From Portulaca oleracea (taxonomy: Eukaryota; Streptophyta; Magnoliopsida; Caryophyllales; Portulacaceae), in the NCBI GenBank assembly GCA_029582165.1, contig CM055881.1:25525594-25589593 (forward strand): a stretch of DNA of 64,000 nucleotides, read 5' to 3'. Made by a program: the position numbers and the translations under genes. Positions 35,301 to 46,899 of this stretch are shown piece after piece. Position 1 is the first letter of the stretch; every line of letters starts with the position of its first letter. The notes beneath the pieces are model-generated. The model was not told the origin of the DNA, did not search any database, and saw only the letters and a list, made by a program, of their open reading frames with translations.

Positions 35301-37712
35301 GGCTCGCCATGCTTAGCAAAAAAATTAAACTTAACTAGAGAATTTTGACTGATATCTTAACGAAGTTGTGTTGGACCGTCAAATTATTGAAGTTATCATA
35401 AGCAAGTACAGTTTTTGAGGTATAAGTAGTTGATTGTGATAACTAATACCATTAAAGTTATCCTAAAGAGTTAAAAGTGTTTATTATAACATGTTTTAAT
35501 AAAAATCTCAAAAAATCCTATTTTGCATAAAAAGTCCTTACTTTAAACCCTTTTCTATATATATAAAAAGTTACTACCCCTTTTAATAAGTTTTTATTAA
35601 AATAATGGGTCATGATAATTATTAGCACATGAAGAAAGAGACTTTAAAATTAGTTTTCAAAATATGGGGTTCTAAAAACATTTTCGCAAAAAAATAAGTA
35701 CCTCCAAACCATTTTTTGATGTTTTTTCATATAAAAACGGCAAATTTTTGTACGCGCTGTTTGCATTTTGCACCCTATGACTTATGGACATTAATTTGTA
35801 AATCCGTTGGTTTCAAGGCAATAGAGGTTGAGGTTTTAGTTTTTCCTGGTTAAAAATGAAATAAAATGATGGACACCTTCAAGACATGGACTTTTGTTTA
35901 CCCTTTAAAAAAATAAAATTATGTACATAGTCTTCATAAAGAAAAAAGTATTGGTTTTATTTTGGTAGAAGGGTTGAATAATGATTAATGTAATGAATTA
36001 CTGATATTAATTATGGTGAGATATGATCCGCGCGCAGGCAAATGTTGCGGCGACAGCACAAGTCCTTATCAGCACATTCCGTATCGTAGGCTTCATCCAT
36101 TACGGATCTGCTGGTGCCCTTGGTGATCAACTCAACATTGGTGATGTTGTTTTGCCTCATGCTGTTGCCTTCACTGGTGTTTGGGAGTGGCAGGTACTAT
36201 ATTCACCTTCTTTCATGCCCGATAAAATTTATGATTAAATATAACACACCATGATAAACATACAGATGGATTTAAAAATATCGTTTTAGTCTATGTGCGA
36301 AACAAAAAATAGCTAATCAAGCGAACAAAGATTCTATAACAAGAGTTCAAATTTGCATTTCATGATAATGGACTCATTCATTGGACCCAATTATAGGTTC
36401 TAAGAATAATATTGATCTTAGTCAGCTCAGTATTGAGTATTGACCAAGCCTTTAATTTTGTTGAGTTATTTGGAAAATGATAAGCTTAAATCTGTCGTCC
36501 AAGAGTGTTGTCGATCAACCCAATAGCATGAACAGAAAAATTTATAGTGGTTGTCAACCATGAAAACCACCACAATGAAAACAATATTTATCCATATATG
36601 TGTCAACTTTTATCTTTGCTATTCAATTTTTTTATTTAGTATAACATTATAAAATATACTTTCTTAATTTAAAAAAAAATTTCGAATTTTTTTTAAATTT
36701 AAAATATCTTAAATCAAAATTTTTGCCTAGTAAATAAACATATATTGAAAAATTTTTATTTTAAATTTTTTTAAAATAAACTAAATTTTTAAAAAAAATA
36801 TATTTCACAATTTATATTAAATAAGAAAACTAACAATCAAAATAAAATTTGACACATATACGAATAAGATTTATTTTACTTACGGTGGTTGTCATGATTG
36901 ACAACCACTAAGTGTATCCTAGCATGAACTAATCCCGGTTTTTCTTTTCCAACCTGATAATTGATGTAGGAATATGGGAGATCATTGCCAAGTGAGGAGG
37001 AACTCCCAACATTGAGATTTGGGGACTACAATGTTCCCGGATCAGGAGAGAACAAACTTGGCAGTATTCAGCACTCAACAATTACTCTTTACAAACCTTC
37101 TGGCAAAAATGATAAGAATGCTTTCTGGCTTCCTATCGACAACCACTGGCTTCGCATTGCTTCTTCTATTAATGTACGTACGCTGCCATCACTCTTCATC
37201 TTATATTTTTTTCGTCTGTTTCCATCATAGTATATATTTGGACTACTCATGTGTAAATTTGGGATTAACTCAAGGGAATCATGATGGAAAAATGCACCAA
37301 TGGGATGGCGTCCAAGTGTGAACTTCAGCCAAGTGAACTTATCCAGGGAAAGAAAGCTGCTTCTTCGGACATCTATGTGAGAAATGAGGCTTATGGAGAA
37401 TTTCTTCATAAGAAACTTGGAGTTACCACAGTTGACACTACTAGTGCTGCCATTGTTTCGGTTAGTCCGACGTCAACCCAACCAAAAGTTTAAGTTGAGT
37501 TTTATGTTGTAAGTAAATAATGATGAGTTGCATTGCAGGTAGCAACTTCGAACGGGGTGCCAAGCATAGTTTTCCGAGGAGCTGCGAACAAGCCAGGAAT
37601 TGAGGTACAAGACAAAGAAATGTTGAACGTGGTTGGTAGAAATGTTCTGCGAGCGGTTGTAGCCTTTGTTGACACCCTCCAAATGCCAATGCCTCGCAGC
37701 AACAGCTACTAA
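32376..37712 (+). CDS. Bark-storage-protein-like / PNP-UDP phosphorylase-fold protein, six exons
   Basis: Exons: 32376-32613, 32864-32931, 36038-36193, 36970-37173, 37275-37460 and 37539-37712. All five introns are GT-AG, phases agree, and the spliced frame is 341 codons plus TAA without interruption. The start gives a hydrophobic signal peptide (MGKEMWGLKVVAMVLGLLVM), so the product probably enters the secretory pathway. The core shows the PNP/UDP family pattern: LTVAGRNVLIGLFRN, GFIHYGSAGAL, LNIGDVVLPHAVAFTG, WLRIASS and SNGVPSIVFRGAANK. Relatives are poplar bark storage proteins and plant phosphorylase-superfamily proteins; several act as vegetative nitrogen stores, and enzymatic activity is uncertain. 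Length and exon layout fit the family. Intron 2 is 3.1 kb and loaded with nested transposons; intron 3 holds another MITE. Confidence 0.9.
33739..33934. mobile_element. Small hAT-like MITE in intron 2
   Basis: Ends CTCCCGGATCTCG and CAGATCCGCCCATG, flanked by CTTATCA at 33732-33738 and 33935-33941 (eight bases with one mismatch). Internal GGGTGTCCA motifs in inverted arrangement match the larger relative at 50774-51439. Confidence 0.65.
34205..35025. mobile_element. Outer Tourist-like MITE with a nested copy, TSD TTT
   Basis: Ends AGCCATGTTCGG and CCGAACACAACC, flanked by TTT (34202-34204 and 35026-35028). The right arm of the surrounding foldback keeps the uninterrupted CATATTTTGAAAAC, an internal empty site. 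Without the inner insertion it is about 408 bp, built of AGCGGATAGCGGTTTA units near the left end and AAACGCT words near the right. The 3-bp TSD suggests PIF/Harbinger mobilisation. Confidence 0.85.
34475..34884. mobile_element. Inner Tourist-like MITE (same family), TSD TTA
   Basis: Ends GGCCCTGTTCGG and CCGAATACAGCC, flanked by TTA (34472-34474 and 34885-34887), the classic PIF/Harbinger target. It is the same family and orientation as the outer element, a self-insertion. At 410 bp it is almost the same length as the outer element without the insert. Confidence 0.88.
36534..36920. mobile_element. 387-bp Mutator-type MITE in intron 3, TSD AGCATGAAC
   Basis: Perfect AGCATGAAC at 36525-36533 and 36921-36929. 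TIRs of about 70-80 bp share AGTGGTTGTCAA and ATATGTGTCAA. No ORF. It lies in the third intron of the phosphorylase-family gene, away from splice sites. Confidence 0.88.
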
Positions 37713-37834
37713 ATTAAATAAGTTTCAGAACATCCACTACTCTCTCACTCTTTATTCCTTCACTCATGGCCATGCCAGGGTTTACTACTGTAATTCTCAA
37801 CTTGTTATGTGATGTAATAATGTAATATAGTCCA

Positions 37835-37840
37835 AATAAA
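37835..37840 (+). terminator. Poly(A) signal
   Basis: AATAAA about 120 bp after the stop codon of the phosphorylase-family gene, preceded by TGTAATAATG-type upstream elements. Confidence 0.6.
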
Positions 37841-38493
37841 GAAGCCCTCAAGGAGGATACGAGGGAGTGGTTATGTATGTTGCGTTGTTTGATGGCCTAT
37901 AATATAACGAGTTTTACGTATGTACGCGCAATGCTTTTATTGTGGGAATTGGCATAATAAGTGTGTAGGTTCATGACCATAGCTTGTATAATATATATAT
38001 GTTATTTATTTTCTTAACATCAACATGCTAAGGCTATCTTTATTGTAGAGTATTTCAAATGGGATGCTCCTCTAGTCACATAAGCAAAATGTTGAGATTT
38101 CTTTCTTTACATTGTTAATGAGAGTAACTTTACATATGGTTCACTTAATTTTTTTATAATTAAATATGAGATAAATTGACTTATCCTTTTTTTTAAAAGC
38201 AAAAGTAATAATTATTGAATGGAAAAAAAATAAAAAACATACACCAATTTGTCAAATTTTGTGAGAAAGTAGAGGTATTCCAAAGACCAATCCAATCTCT
38301 CTTCTCTCTTATCCTTTTCATTTTTCCTTTTTTTTCTTTCTTCTCTCTCTTTCACATGTCATGCCACTTAGGATGGACTACTTCCCAATAAAGATAGCCT
38401 AACTCGACCGAATATTGAATGGTCACTTGCTCAATGTATCCCTCCATCTTATGCACTCAGCGTTTCCTTGCTTGAAACCGCTAGAGCTACTGA
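37841..38493. other. Downstream intergenic DNA
   Basis: No gene or element could be supported here. Confidence 0.5.
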
Positions 38494-39030
38494 AAAATAA
38501 GATAGCCTAGAGGGGGTGAATTGGGTGATCAAAAATAAAAATAAAAATAATTTAAACGCATATGCATAAATTAAATCCGAAATAAAGAGCGAAAAATAAA
38601 AGAGACTAAACATGAAAGTTGTTAACGATGTTCTTCTAAATTCAAATTTCAAAGTCAGTCACTACTTAGAATTCTCTAACTCTAGAATTGAACTTCGATA
38701 TTTTATTAGGATGAACTTCTTTTCACAATTTATCTTAGAGTATCTTCTACTCTCAAGATCTCACCACTTAATTTCACCTTTCAATTAAGTGTCAAGGAGT
38801 TGACCTGATCTCAACTCCAAGTCCTTACCTTAATAAACTATCATAACAACTCAACTCAATAATGAGTAACTCAATACAACTTTTTGATCCCGCACTCTTA
38901 AATTATATGAAGAGAGATTGAAAGCTATTTCTTTTGAAGCTCAATGTGTGCTCTATCTTCTTTCTTTGTCGATGCAATGGCCCAATATTTATGCACGGAA
39001 TGAGTTGCATGATGTCTTGACAAGAATCAC
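38494..39030 (-). mobile_element. Copia-type LTR relic, reversed
   Basis: CCTAGAGGGGGTGAATTGGG at 38508-38527 is the reverse of the AATTCACCCCCTCTAGG junction typical of plant copia LTR ends, as seen forward at about 21000. The following 500 bp is LTR-like but undefined. The right boundary is a guess. Confidence 0.45.
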
Positions 39031-39557
39031 ATAGGGGGTGTTTGACTATCCAACTTTTTGGGTAGTTTTTAGTTTTTTGGGTAGCTTTTAACTTTTTGAC
39101 CAAGGTTAAAAATCTACTTGTGGTTTTTTATAAGTAGCTTTTTATATTAGTTTTTTGACCCAATATGTTAGTTTTCAAAAAGCTACTTGATAAAGTTTTT
39201 TGAGGTAACTTTTTACAAAAAGTTACTTTAGCAAACATTTTTCATACAATCAGTTAACCCAAACAACTAAAATCAAATAGTTAATTCAAATAGCTATAAC
39301 CTAACAGGTAAGAGCTATCAACTAGTTGCCAAGCAGAGCCATATCTAAGGAAGTGAATTATCATAATTCCTTAACATCTCTAAGGTCATCCACAATAGTG
39401 AGTTTAAATTTGACTCGCTGCTAACATGGCATGAGATGAGAATGAAATCAAGTCGTGTAGGACATTTCAGTGGTGAGAATGAGATTCGTCTCGAGAGAAT
39501 CTCGCCGTCAGTCTCACGAGACGAGTTTGAAAGCGAGTTTAACACACTAATATTTTA

Positions 39558-39940
39558 GGGTGATGATAAGTGTCTTGCCCCAAGACACTGTTTAAATGTC
39601 TTTTCCCTTATGAAATCAATACTTATTATCGTTTTAACCCCAATTTTTTTAACAAATACTATTAATTATCAATTATAAGAAGCTTGGAATGTGTTGGCTA
39701 CGCTAACAATTAAAATTGACACCCTAACGAATGAACCCCATCCGTTGGGCATATTTTAGACTTTTTTTGTAAATTTTAAAAAATATCGATAAATGTGTGA
39801 TTTTATACAATTTATATATATTATTATAGTTATAGGAGTCAATCATGTAACTTTTTTCCAATTTTATTTATAAATATATAGATTTTCTATAGTGACAAGA
39901 CACATAATATGTGTCTTGCACAAGACTTTTATCATTTTCC
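39558..39940. mobile_element. 383-bp Mutator-type MITE, family B copy 1, TSD AATATTTTA
   Basis: Perfect AATATTTTA at 39549-39557 and 39941-39949. Ends GGGTGATGATAAGTGTCTTG and, reversed, GGAAAATGATAAAAGTCTTG. A second, inverted copy at about 50531-51599 carries further insertions. This copy is its empty-site control. Confidence 0.88.
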
Positions 39941-40159
39941 AATATTTTAATCATATTTTTTTTCTCTCTCCTCATCCACATCATTTTTTTTATCAATATA
40001 ACCAAATTAATTATATTATTAAGTAGGACCCACTTACATTTTTAATTAATATGAGTCAAACTCATGTTCACCATTGAAAAGCTAGTTAAATAAAGAGATA
40101 AATTTTGACTCTCTTGGTAGGGGTCCACAGATTCCACATCATCCAATTAGTCAAACTCA

Positions 40160-40404
40160 GGTCGTGTTCTATATCATGGTTGGCAAATCATGGTACACAC
40201 ACTGCATCTGCTTGCCACAACCCACCACATTTCACCGCAAATCATTACTTTTTTCTCTCCTCACTTGTCTCCTCTACTTTTTACATTCTCTCTCCTCACC
40301 TACCCCACATACCAATAACCTACCACAATTCCACCACACCCCACCACAATTCCACCACACTTCACCGCAAAATACCACAAAATACTGCAGTATAGAACAC
40401 GGCC
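40160..40404. mobile_element. 245-bp MITE with imperfect 9-bp TSD
   Basis: Ends GGTCGTGTTCTATA and TATAGAACACGGCC (reverse GGCCGTGTTCTATA), flanked by TCAAACTCA and TCAAGCTCA (8 of 9). The interior is rich in CCACCACA and CACCGCAAA words. Superfamily is not settled. Confidence 0.75.
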
Positions 40405-42734
40405 TCAAGCTCACTGTTACGGGTGACCAAATATGATGCTTTAATTTGAACGATTTAGCAATGTATAGTGCTTGATGGCTCCATGTGAGGAAATAGTCGA
40501 TCCATGTCATTATCTTGTCAAATTTATAAGGAGATAAATATCTTGTTGATTTTGTCATTAGTCTTTTCTAATATATGCCTTGCTGCGCATTTATGAACAT
40601 ACTAGAAAAGCAATCATGCATGTATAAGTTTTTCCATCATGTATATAGAGGCAAATCACATGCAAATTCTATTTCCACAGTTATTTGATTTCAATATTAG
40701 TGGAGGAATCCAAAATCAAGATCATGAAGTACTTAGTGGATTACTTCAACATAATCATATCAGTTTTACTAATAATCATATCATAACAATTAAACCAATT
40801 AACATCCTGCATTTATAAACACAATTAACTTAATCAAGGACACGAAGTGTATTTTTATTTAGACAACTCATATATTATAATTAATTTATTCTTTTTATCT
40901 TACATCAAAATAATATCAATTATATATTAAAAGTAATTCAACAATCTCCCCCTTTTGGTGGAAGATAAAATTCAATTATTTCACCTTGAACTGTTGATTT
41001 TATGTTTCTACGCCTTTTTGTATTTAAATCAAAAAGCTATTATTATTGTTATTATATAATGTAGAAAGCTATGGTACATTGACCTAGATATTTTCTCTCC
41101 CTTCAAAAAAAAAAGCTATAGGGAAAAAATGAGTATTAAAATTGTTTAAGAGATAAACCAAAATAAAAATAAAAAAAATAGTTTAAGTGCGTCAGAGAAG
41201 CAACTTCCAGAGATGTTCATGACTAAAAGGATAGTCAGAAGGTTAGGATGGCCTGTCGAGCGAAATGAACAGTTTGGAAGCTGACAGTCTCGATGATATT
41301 GATACTAAGATAGATCGTATGGCTGGGATTATTGGCAAACATATTGGCGCGCGATTCCACGATGATCCACCAAACTAAAGTTTTGATCTTTTGGTAGAGT
41401 GATTGAGTTGTGATGGCTTTTTTGGCAATCGTGGGTGCGATTGTTCTGGTTGGGTTATTTATGTTTAGCAGTGTTTGGTTGTAATATTTTTTCTTTTGAG
41501 CTGGTTGGTTGTTGTTTCATCTTGCGATTTGCGGTATTTTGTATAACTCTTAAGCCTTTTGGCTTTTAACAATCGAAAAAAAAGTGCGTCAACAATGGAG
41601 GAAAGTTAAAACATTATGGTTTTAAAAAAAATATAAAAGAATTAAAACAAGAATCTTAAGGACGAGAGATGTACTAATTACGAGAATTTTGAATGCTTAT
41701 ATCAATTTTGCGTTGCGTTTGCGTTGCGTTGCGGTAGATTGCGGTAAGTTGCGGTGAAAATAGTGAAAAGATAATAATAATTTGCGGTATGTTGCGGTAG
41801 GTTGCGGCAATTTGCGTTGCGGTTAGTTGAATTAACGCACAAAAGAATGGTGCCTAAAAAGGAAGGATTATAAGATATGTAATTATGGAATGATGTCGCA
41901 ATAAAGGAAATCCTGGAAAGAAATCTTGGGAAAAATTCCATTAAGAAAAGGAATATAATTTATTAATTATATTAAAATAAGACATATATGTCTAATAAGT
42001 TATCATGAGCACTCTTATGTAGTAAATTGAACTCCAAATTTTTTTAAAATTAAAATTAAATTTCATTATTCAATTCCCTTCGACTTCCTAAATTTAATTG
42101 ATAATTTATTTTTTGAAGAGTTTAATCACTATAAATAAATTAGTTTAAACTTTATAACAACAAAATTAAGAAAACAACTTTAAATAAATTAAGTAGAAAA
42201 CTTAAAACTTACAGAAATGATTTATTTATTTCAACACAATGATAATCACTATAAGTAAATTCAGTATAAAATGTTTTCATAAATATAATTTAAAAAAAAA
42301 AGGAAAAGCTTAATGTCATGAGTTACAAACATCTTATTTAATTTAAAACACAACAAAAAAAAATTTCTAATTTTTATTTAATCAATTTTATATTATGATA
42401 TTTAATCACAACATAGAAAATAAACTATAATTGATATTAAAGTAAAATTTTCGTGAAAAGTCTATACTATTATTTTATGTTTTCTTTAATATCAATTTTA
42501 AAAGGAAAATGTTTATTAACACCACTATACGTATTTTTATAGATAAAAAGTTTAAATTATAAGTAAACTACCAAAAACTAAGGGTCTCCAACAAAAACCC
42601 AAACCGCAAAACCGCATAAATTAAACTGATAAAAGCAGTTAACCATTTGAATAATAATAATTAACCAAACTGCAAAACTATATAAACCAAACCTATAAAT
42701 TGATTGGGGTCTAAGACTAGTAGTAATAACAACA
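40405..42734. other. Intergenic DNA, no gene recognised
   Basis: 41700-41860 holds TTGCGGTA/GCGTTGCG repeats ending in AAAAGAATGGTGCC, probably one end of a hAT-like element related to 31310-31400. The rest is AT-rich without supportable features. Confidence 0.45.
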
Positions 42735-43140
42735 AGACCAATAACAACAAAACCTTTGCTTCAATTCCACTCCTCACCAAACACTCTTAGTTTGGGTTCT
42801 AGTTCTTTATCTAATGTCCTATAATTCTAATTTGACACCCAATCAATTTTACTTTTCTCTTCAAATAGGTTCTAATGGACAAAATAACAATTGTAGAGAA
42901 CAATAATAGAATGATAATCAAAAGGTTTTTTTAGTCATTTCACATCGGTCCACTAATCTATTTACCGATTTTACTGAACATATACTTTACAAATGACTAC
43001 ATAAATAGTTATTCACAAAAATGTAATAGCTATCCGGTGTTTAAATAATGACTGTCCATTGCTCAATCCGCTATTTTCTACAAATCTTTAAATTTAACAT
43101 GTAGATACTACACAGACTTTCCTCTACCTCCCCCAGTTAA

Positions 43141-43412
43141 GGCCCTGTTCTTTAATTTTGAGTCGTGCAACACCATAATTTATCATATCACTCAATATTC
43201 TTCCACTCTTTACCACAATCATTACTAATATATCTCCTTATTTTTCTTTTCCTCACTTTTCTCATTTAATTTTTACATTCTTTATCCCCGCCTACCAATC
43301 ACATCAACCACACTTTCACAAATTTCACCATATCATTCTATACCTCACCATACTTTTCACAATTTTTTACCATACTGTACCATTTCCGCATCTTGTACAA
43401 AAAAGCATGACC
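43141..43412. mobile_element. Tourist-like MITE, TSD TAA (present in both duplication units)
   Basis: Ends GGCCCTGTTCTTT and AAAAGCATGACC, flanked by TAA at 43138-43140 and 43413-43415. The same element occupies the same site in unit 2 (47421-50289), so it predates the duplication. Confidence 0.8.
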
Positions 43413-43993
43413 TAAATGCATGATGTTTTGAGATTAGAATTTATTGACACTTCTCACTTAGTGTATTTTGATACTAGCATTTTACGAGATGCTTCGAGTT
43501 TTGATTAGGTGAAATATTATTTTAAATTTATTAGAATTCAATATTAAAATGGCATTTAGCTAGCCAGAAAACGTTAATTGCTTTTTAATAAGCTCCATAA
43601 GCAGTGTTTAATTTCAATTGGTTGAAGGCATAGTGAATTTATTTCTAATGCAACACATGATCGAGCGTTTGATTATTTTGAACGTACACTTGATTGTTTA
43701 TCCATTTGGGTCTTCCTGATACAGATATTATTTTAAATTGGGTGTTGTCAAATCATGCAAACAGTAATAATAATAAATGGTGATGAAAAAAGATGGTCAT
43801 ATGTTTTGTCTGCATGCAATTAGAAAGGATTTTTCAAGGGCGTTTTGATGATGATGGAAATGAAATGAAAGGTATTTGATGTTTGGCCATAGCCATAGGA
43901 CTATAGGAGGTGGTGGACGAAGAAATGTCTCGAAGGAAGAGATTTGTCGGCAAACTTGAGCTTAAAGAGGGTGAAAGATGGCAGGGGTGTGTA

Positions 43994-44507
43994 TAGACCT
44001 GTTAATTCGGTCCGGCGGTGGTTTCGGGTCGGTCGTATATTGGGTTCGGATAAATACGGGTCGGGTGTATTTTGGGTTCGGGAAAATACGGGCTGTGTAT
44101 TTCGGTTTCGGGTCAACCAACGGGTTATGATTGCGATCTTTTTCCGTTTTTTCTTTTTCAAAAATGGTCTCTAAATACTACTTTTAGTACAATATACATA
44201 ATAAAATATGATTATCTTCTAGTAACGATAGATTATTATAACTATTTTAACTTAAATAAGAGAAATAACAAATAAATAAGTTGCGCTTATAGTTTAATAG
44301 TTAAAAATTCCAATAAAAAGTCACAAATTTTAATAAAGTTCAACTTAAAAAGTTAAATTTTCGGGTCAAACGGGCGGATCGGGTTTGACCCGCTAATTTT
44401 CGGTTCGGTGTACTTCGGGTTTAGTTGAAAAAATCATGTTCAAAACCTAGAAATTTCAGGCGAGTTCGGGTCGGATTATCGGGTCGGGTCAGAAATTGCC
44501 AGGTGTA
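43994..44507. mobile_element. 514-bp hAT-type element, TSD GGTGTGTA
   Basis: Perfect 8-bp GGTGTGTA at 43986-43993 and 44508-44515. Ends TAGACCTG and, reversed, TACACCTG. Duplication unit 2 has the empty site near 51785-51800 (GGGGTGCTGTATATCTCAG). The body is rich in TCGGGTCGG words. No ORF. Confidence 0.88.
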
Positions 44508-44830
44508 GGTGTGTATATATCTCAGTAAATCCCAATTCAAGCTAAAGAGCAGATGGTGACCACCTGTGCATGAAGGAGTTGACACATTAGTAGCTTTCAT
44601 GTGGTACATAAATTTTCCCATGTGTTATATATAAAATGGCTATAAATTATCGTATACACATCAGCTACCTTAGGATTAGGATTAAGGACCATACTCGTTG
44701 AAATTAAACCACGTGTATCTGGAGCCCAGTGGGCAATAATAATATGATAGTGGGATTGTAAATTTTACTTTACAACTTTCTGGAGAGAATCGAAAACGTG
44801 TGTAGAAAATGACTGAGACCGTACGACCAT

Positions 44831-45993
44831 CTATAATTGTCCGCACATGTCACTTTCTGCATCGTATGATTGATATCATTAAAACTGGAACCGATGTGGA
44901 ATATTCCCTTACTTCATAAGTTGTTATACACTTTTTTCAAACATAAATTATTATCACAGTTCATAATGTATAACAAACAAGTACAGGTATTAAGTTACGA
45001 AACAAAAAGGATGTATCATGTATGTCAAACGCATCATAATATGATTAGTAACATTTTCATTACGTCAATCACTAATATTAAGATCTTGAATACATTGAAT
45101 TTTAGATTTCATTTTCACAATATATTATATTATTCTTTAGTATCTTATTTGGAAAAAACCAAGAAAAATAAATACTTTGTTCCAGAAAATAATTTTAAGT
45201 TCGTTAATAGCTTATTATATTTTTCTTTTTATATGCTAATTAATCATATAATAATTAATTTTAATTCCAGTGTTTTGATGCAGTATTTAACAGTATGCTT
45301 TGTTGAAATAATTATAAATTATATTTGTAATATTTGGTTTCAATTTTTCGTTTAATTATTCATCCTTCTTTATTTAAATAAAATAAATTGAAATATTAAT
45401 TACAAACACAAAGTTCTTGTGAAATATATATATGGTTTTCACTTGAAGGCAAGAGAAGATAGAATGTGCCAAAGGAGGGATAGATCTCGCGATGGTATAA
45501 TCTTTGTAGTGGAAGATAAATGGAAACGTATAGTTGCAGTATCAGCAAGATTGAGTGGTCTTTTAGCTTTTAGAAAGCAGACACAAATTATTGTTTCTGT
45601 TTCTAGAGATATTTTCTTCCAAAAAGTAATATAGTGTTTGGCCTTATTTCTGTTTCTAACCCTTAAAAACAGTCGGAAAAGTTAGGCCAAATAGGGTATG
45701 AGGCAAATTACTACCCTTTTCGATCTATGCTCAATATAAAGACTCAAAACAATAGTTCTCTAGTTGCAACGACAATAGTCGTCATCATAGTAGTCGCAAC
45801 ACCAACGACAATATATATCAATAACAATAGCAACAATAGCAGCAGGAACAGTAGTAATTGTAGTTGTAGTAACATAATGAATATGGATATGAAATGAGTT
45901 TTTTTTTCCTGTTTGAAGAGGATCTTTGGGAATGATGTTGCAACTTAGTAATGGCAGTAGAAGTAGGGTAGCAACAGTAACACTAGTAGTAGT
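44831..45993. other. Intergenic DNA, no gene recognised
   Basis: A 161-codon frame at 44870-45355 is made of AT-rich low-complexity codons and is probably chance. 45760-45990 is a degenerate trinucleotide (AGT/CAA) tract. Confidence 0.5.
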
Positions 45994-46653
45994 TAGGGGT
46001 GGGCACCGTAAACCTAAACCGCAAATTGAACTGCAAAACCGCATAAACCAAACCGCAAAATGCGGTTAACCGAATTTATTTTTGCATAAAAGCGGTTTAG
46101 GTTAACCAAACCGCTATGAGCGGTTTAGGTTTAGGTTTTGGATTTTCATGAAACGGTTAACCGCGGTTAACCGCTCTCAATTAAATTGGAAAAAAAAAAC
46201 TTGTGTGGAAATGTGGAAACTTGGATGTTTGGTTGATGACTTGTTGGTCATTTGACATTCACTGTTTTTTCAAAGGCAGGGGCAGCAGACTGCCAGACTG
46301 GACAGCAAGTACCGGTGGTCGGTGTGCTGGCGCATGCGTATCGTCGTATCGGAATATGAATTTATTAGTAATATGATTGCATTTATTTGCCTAAATGTTA
46401 TTGTAAATTTCCAGGAAATCGGTTAATCATAAACCGTGTATGTTAATCGGGTAAATTTTCAGATTTTAAAAGTCGTTAACCGGCACCGCTTCTAAATTGC
46501 GGTTTCGAGGTTTGGTTTATGTTTCCAAATTTCATAAGCGGTTAACCACAAAGCGGTTAACCGCATATTGCGGTTGCGGTTTAGGTTTTCAAAATCCAAA
46601 AACCTCAAATGCGGTTAACCGCATATGCGGTTAACCTGTTATGCCCACCCCTA
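45994..46653. mobile_element. 660-bp hAT-type element with GCGGTTAACCGC-rich body
   Basis: Perfect 12-bp TIRs TAGGGGTGGGCA and TGCCCACCCCTA. The flanking 8-mers GTAGTAGT and GAAGTAGC agree at 6 of 8 in a low-complexity target. The body contains many copies of the palindrome-forming word GCGGTTAACCGC and GCGGTTTAGG. No ORF. Confidence 0.8.
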
Positions 46654-46863
46654 GAAGTAGCAGTAGTAATAGCACTAGCACTAATAGTGGTAATGGAATG
46701 TATATGGAATAAATTTTCTTTCATTTGTTTTTCCTTTTTTGGAGAGCATTTTATGGAATAGAATTGCAAGTTTGCAACTTCATTGGATTTCCTATCCCCC
46801 CTAATTGGGGAGAATTAAATACCCGCAAATGAAGGGGGAACATGTTGTCATTTTTCTTCCTTC

Positions 46864-46864
<1 letters not shown>

Positions 46865-46899
<35 letters not shown>
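46865..46899. repeat. (TAA)n microsatellite
   Basis: Eleven to twelve TAA units at the left edge of duplication unit 2. Confidence 0.93.

Larger units (their letters stand above)
34143..35718. mobile_element. Foldback element in intron 2, TSD ATGTTTTTT
   Basis: Perfect 9-bp duplications ATGTTTTTT at 34134-34142 and 35719-35727. Ends CAAAAAATGATTTGGAGG and, reversed, CAAAAAATGGTTTGGAGG. Inverted arms run roughly 34143-34204 plus 35029-35330 on the left and 35390-35718 on the right, sharing AAAAGGGGTAGTAACTTTTT and TAATGGTATTAGTTATCACA. The Tourist elements at 34205-35025 split the left arm. No ORF. The TSD length suggests Mutator-type mobilisation. Confidence 0.9.
42735..44830. repeat. Segmental duplication, unit 1
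   Basis: About 2.1 kb collinear with 46900-52400: CCAAACACTCTTA, TCATTTCACATC, AACATGTAGATACTAC, GATGTTTTGAGATT, TTTTTCAAGGGCGTTTT, CTGGAGCCCAGTG and TTTACAACTTTCTGGAGAGA blocks occur in the same order and orientation. It includes a Tourist MITE shared by both units and a hAT element unique to this unit. No gene is recognisable in the duplicated sequence. Confidence 0.9.

Noticed and set aside
44870..45355. 161-codon open frame on the plus strand
   Set aside because: Composed of Ile/Asn/Tyr/Phe-rich low-complexity codons expected from AT-rich DNA, with no domain and no promoter context.
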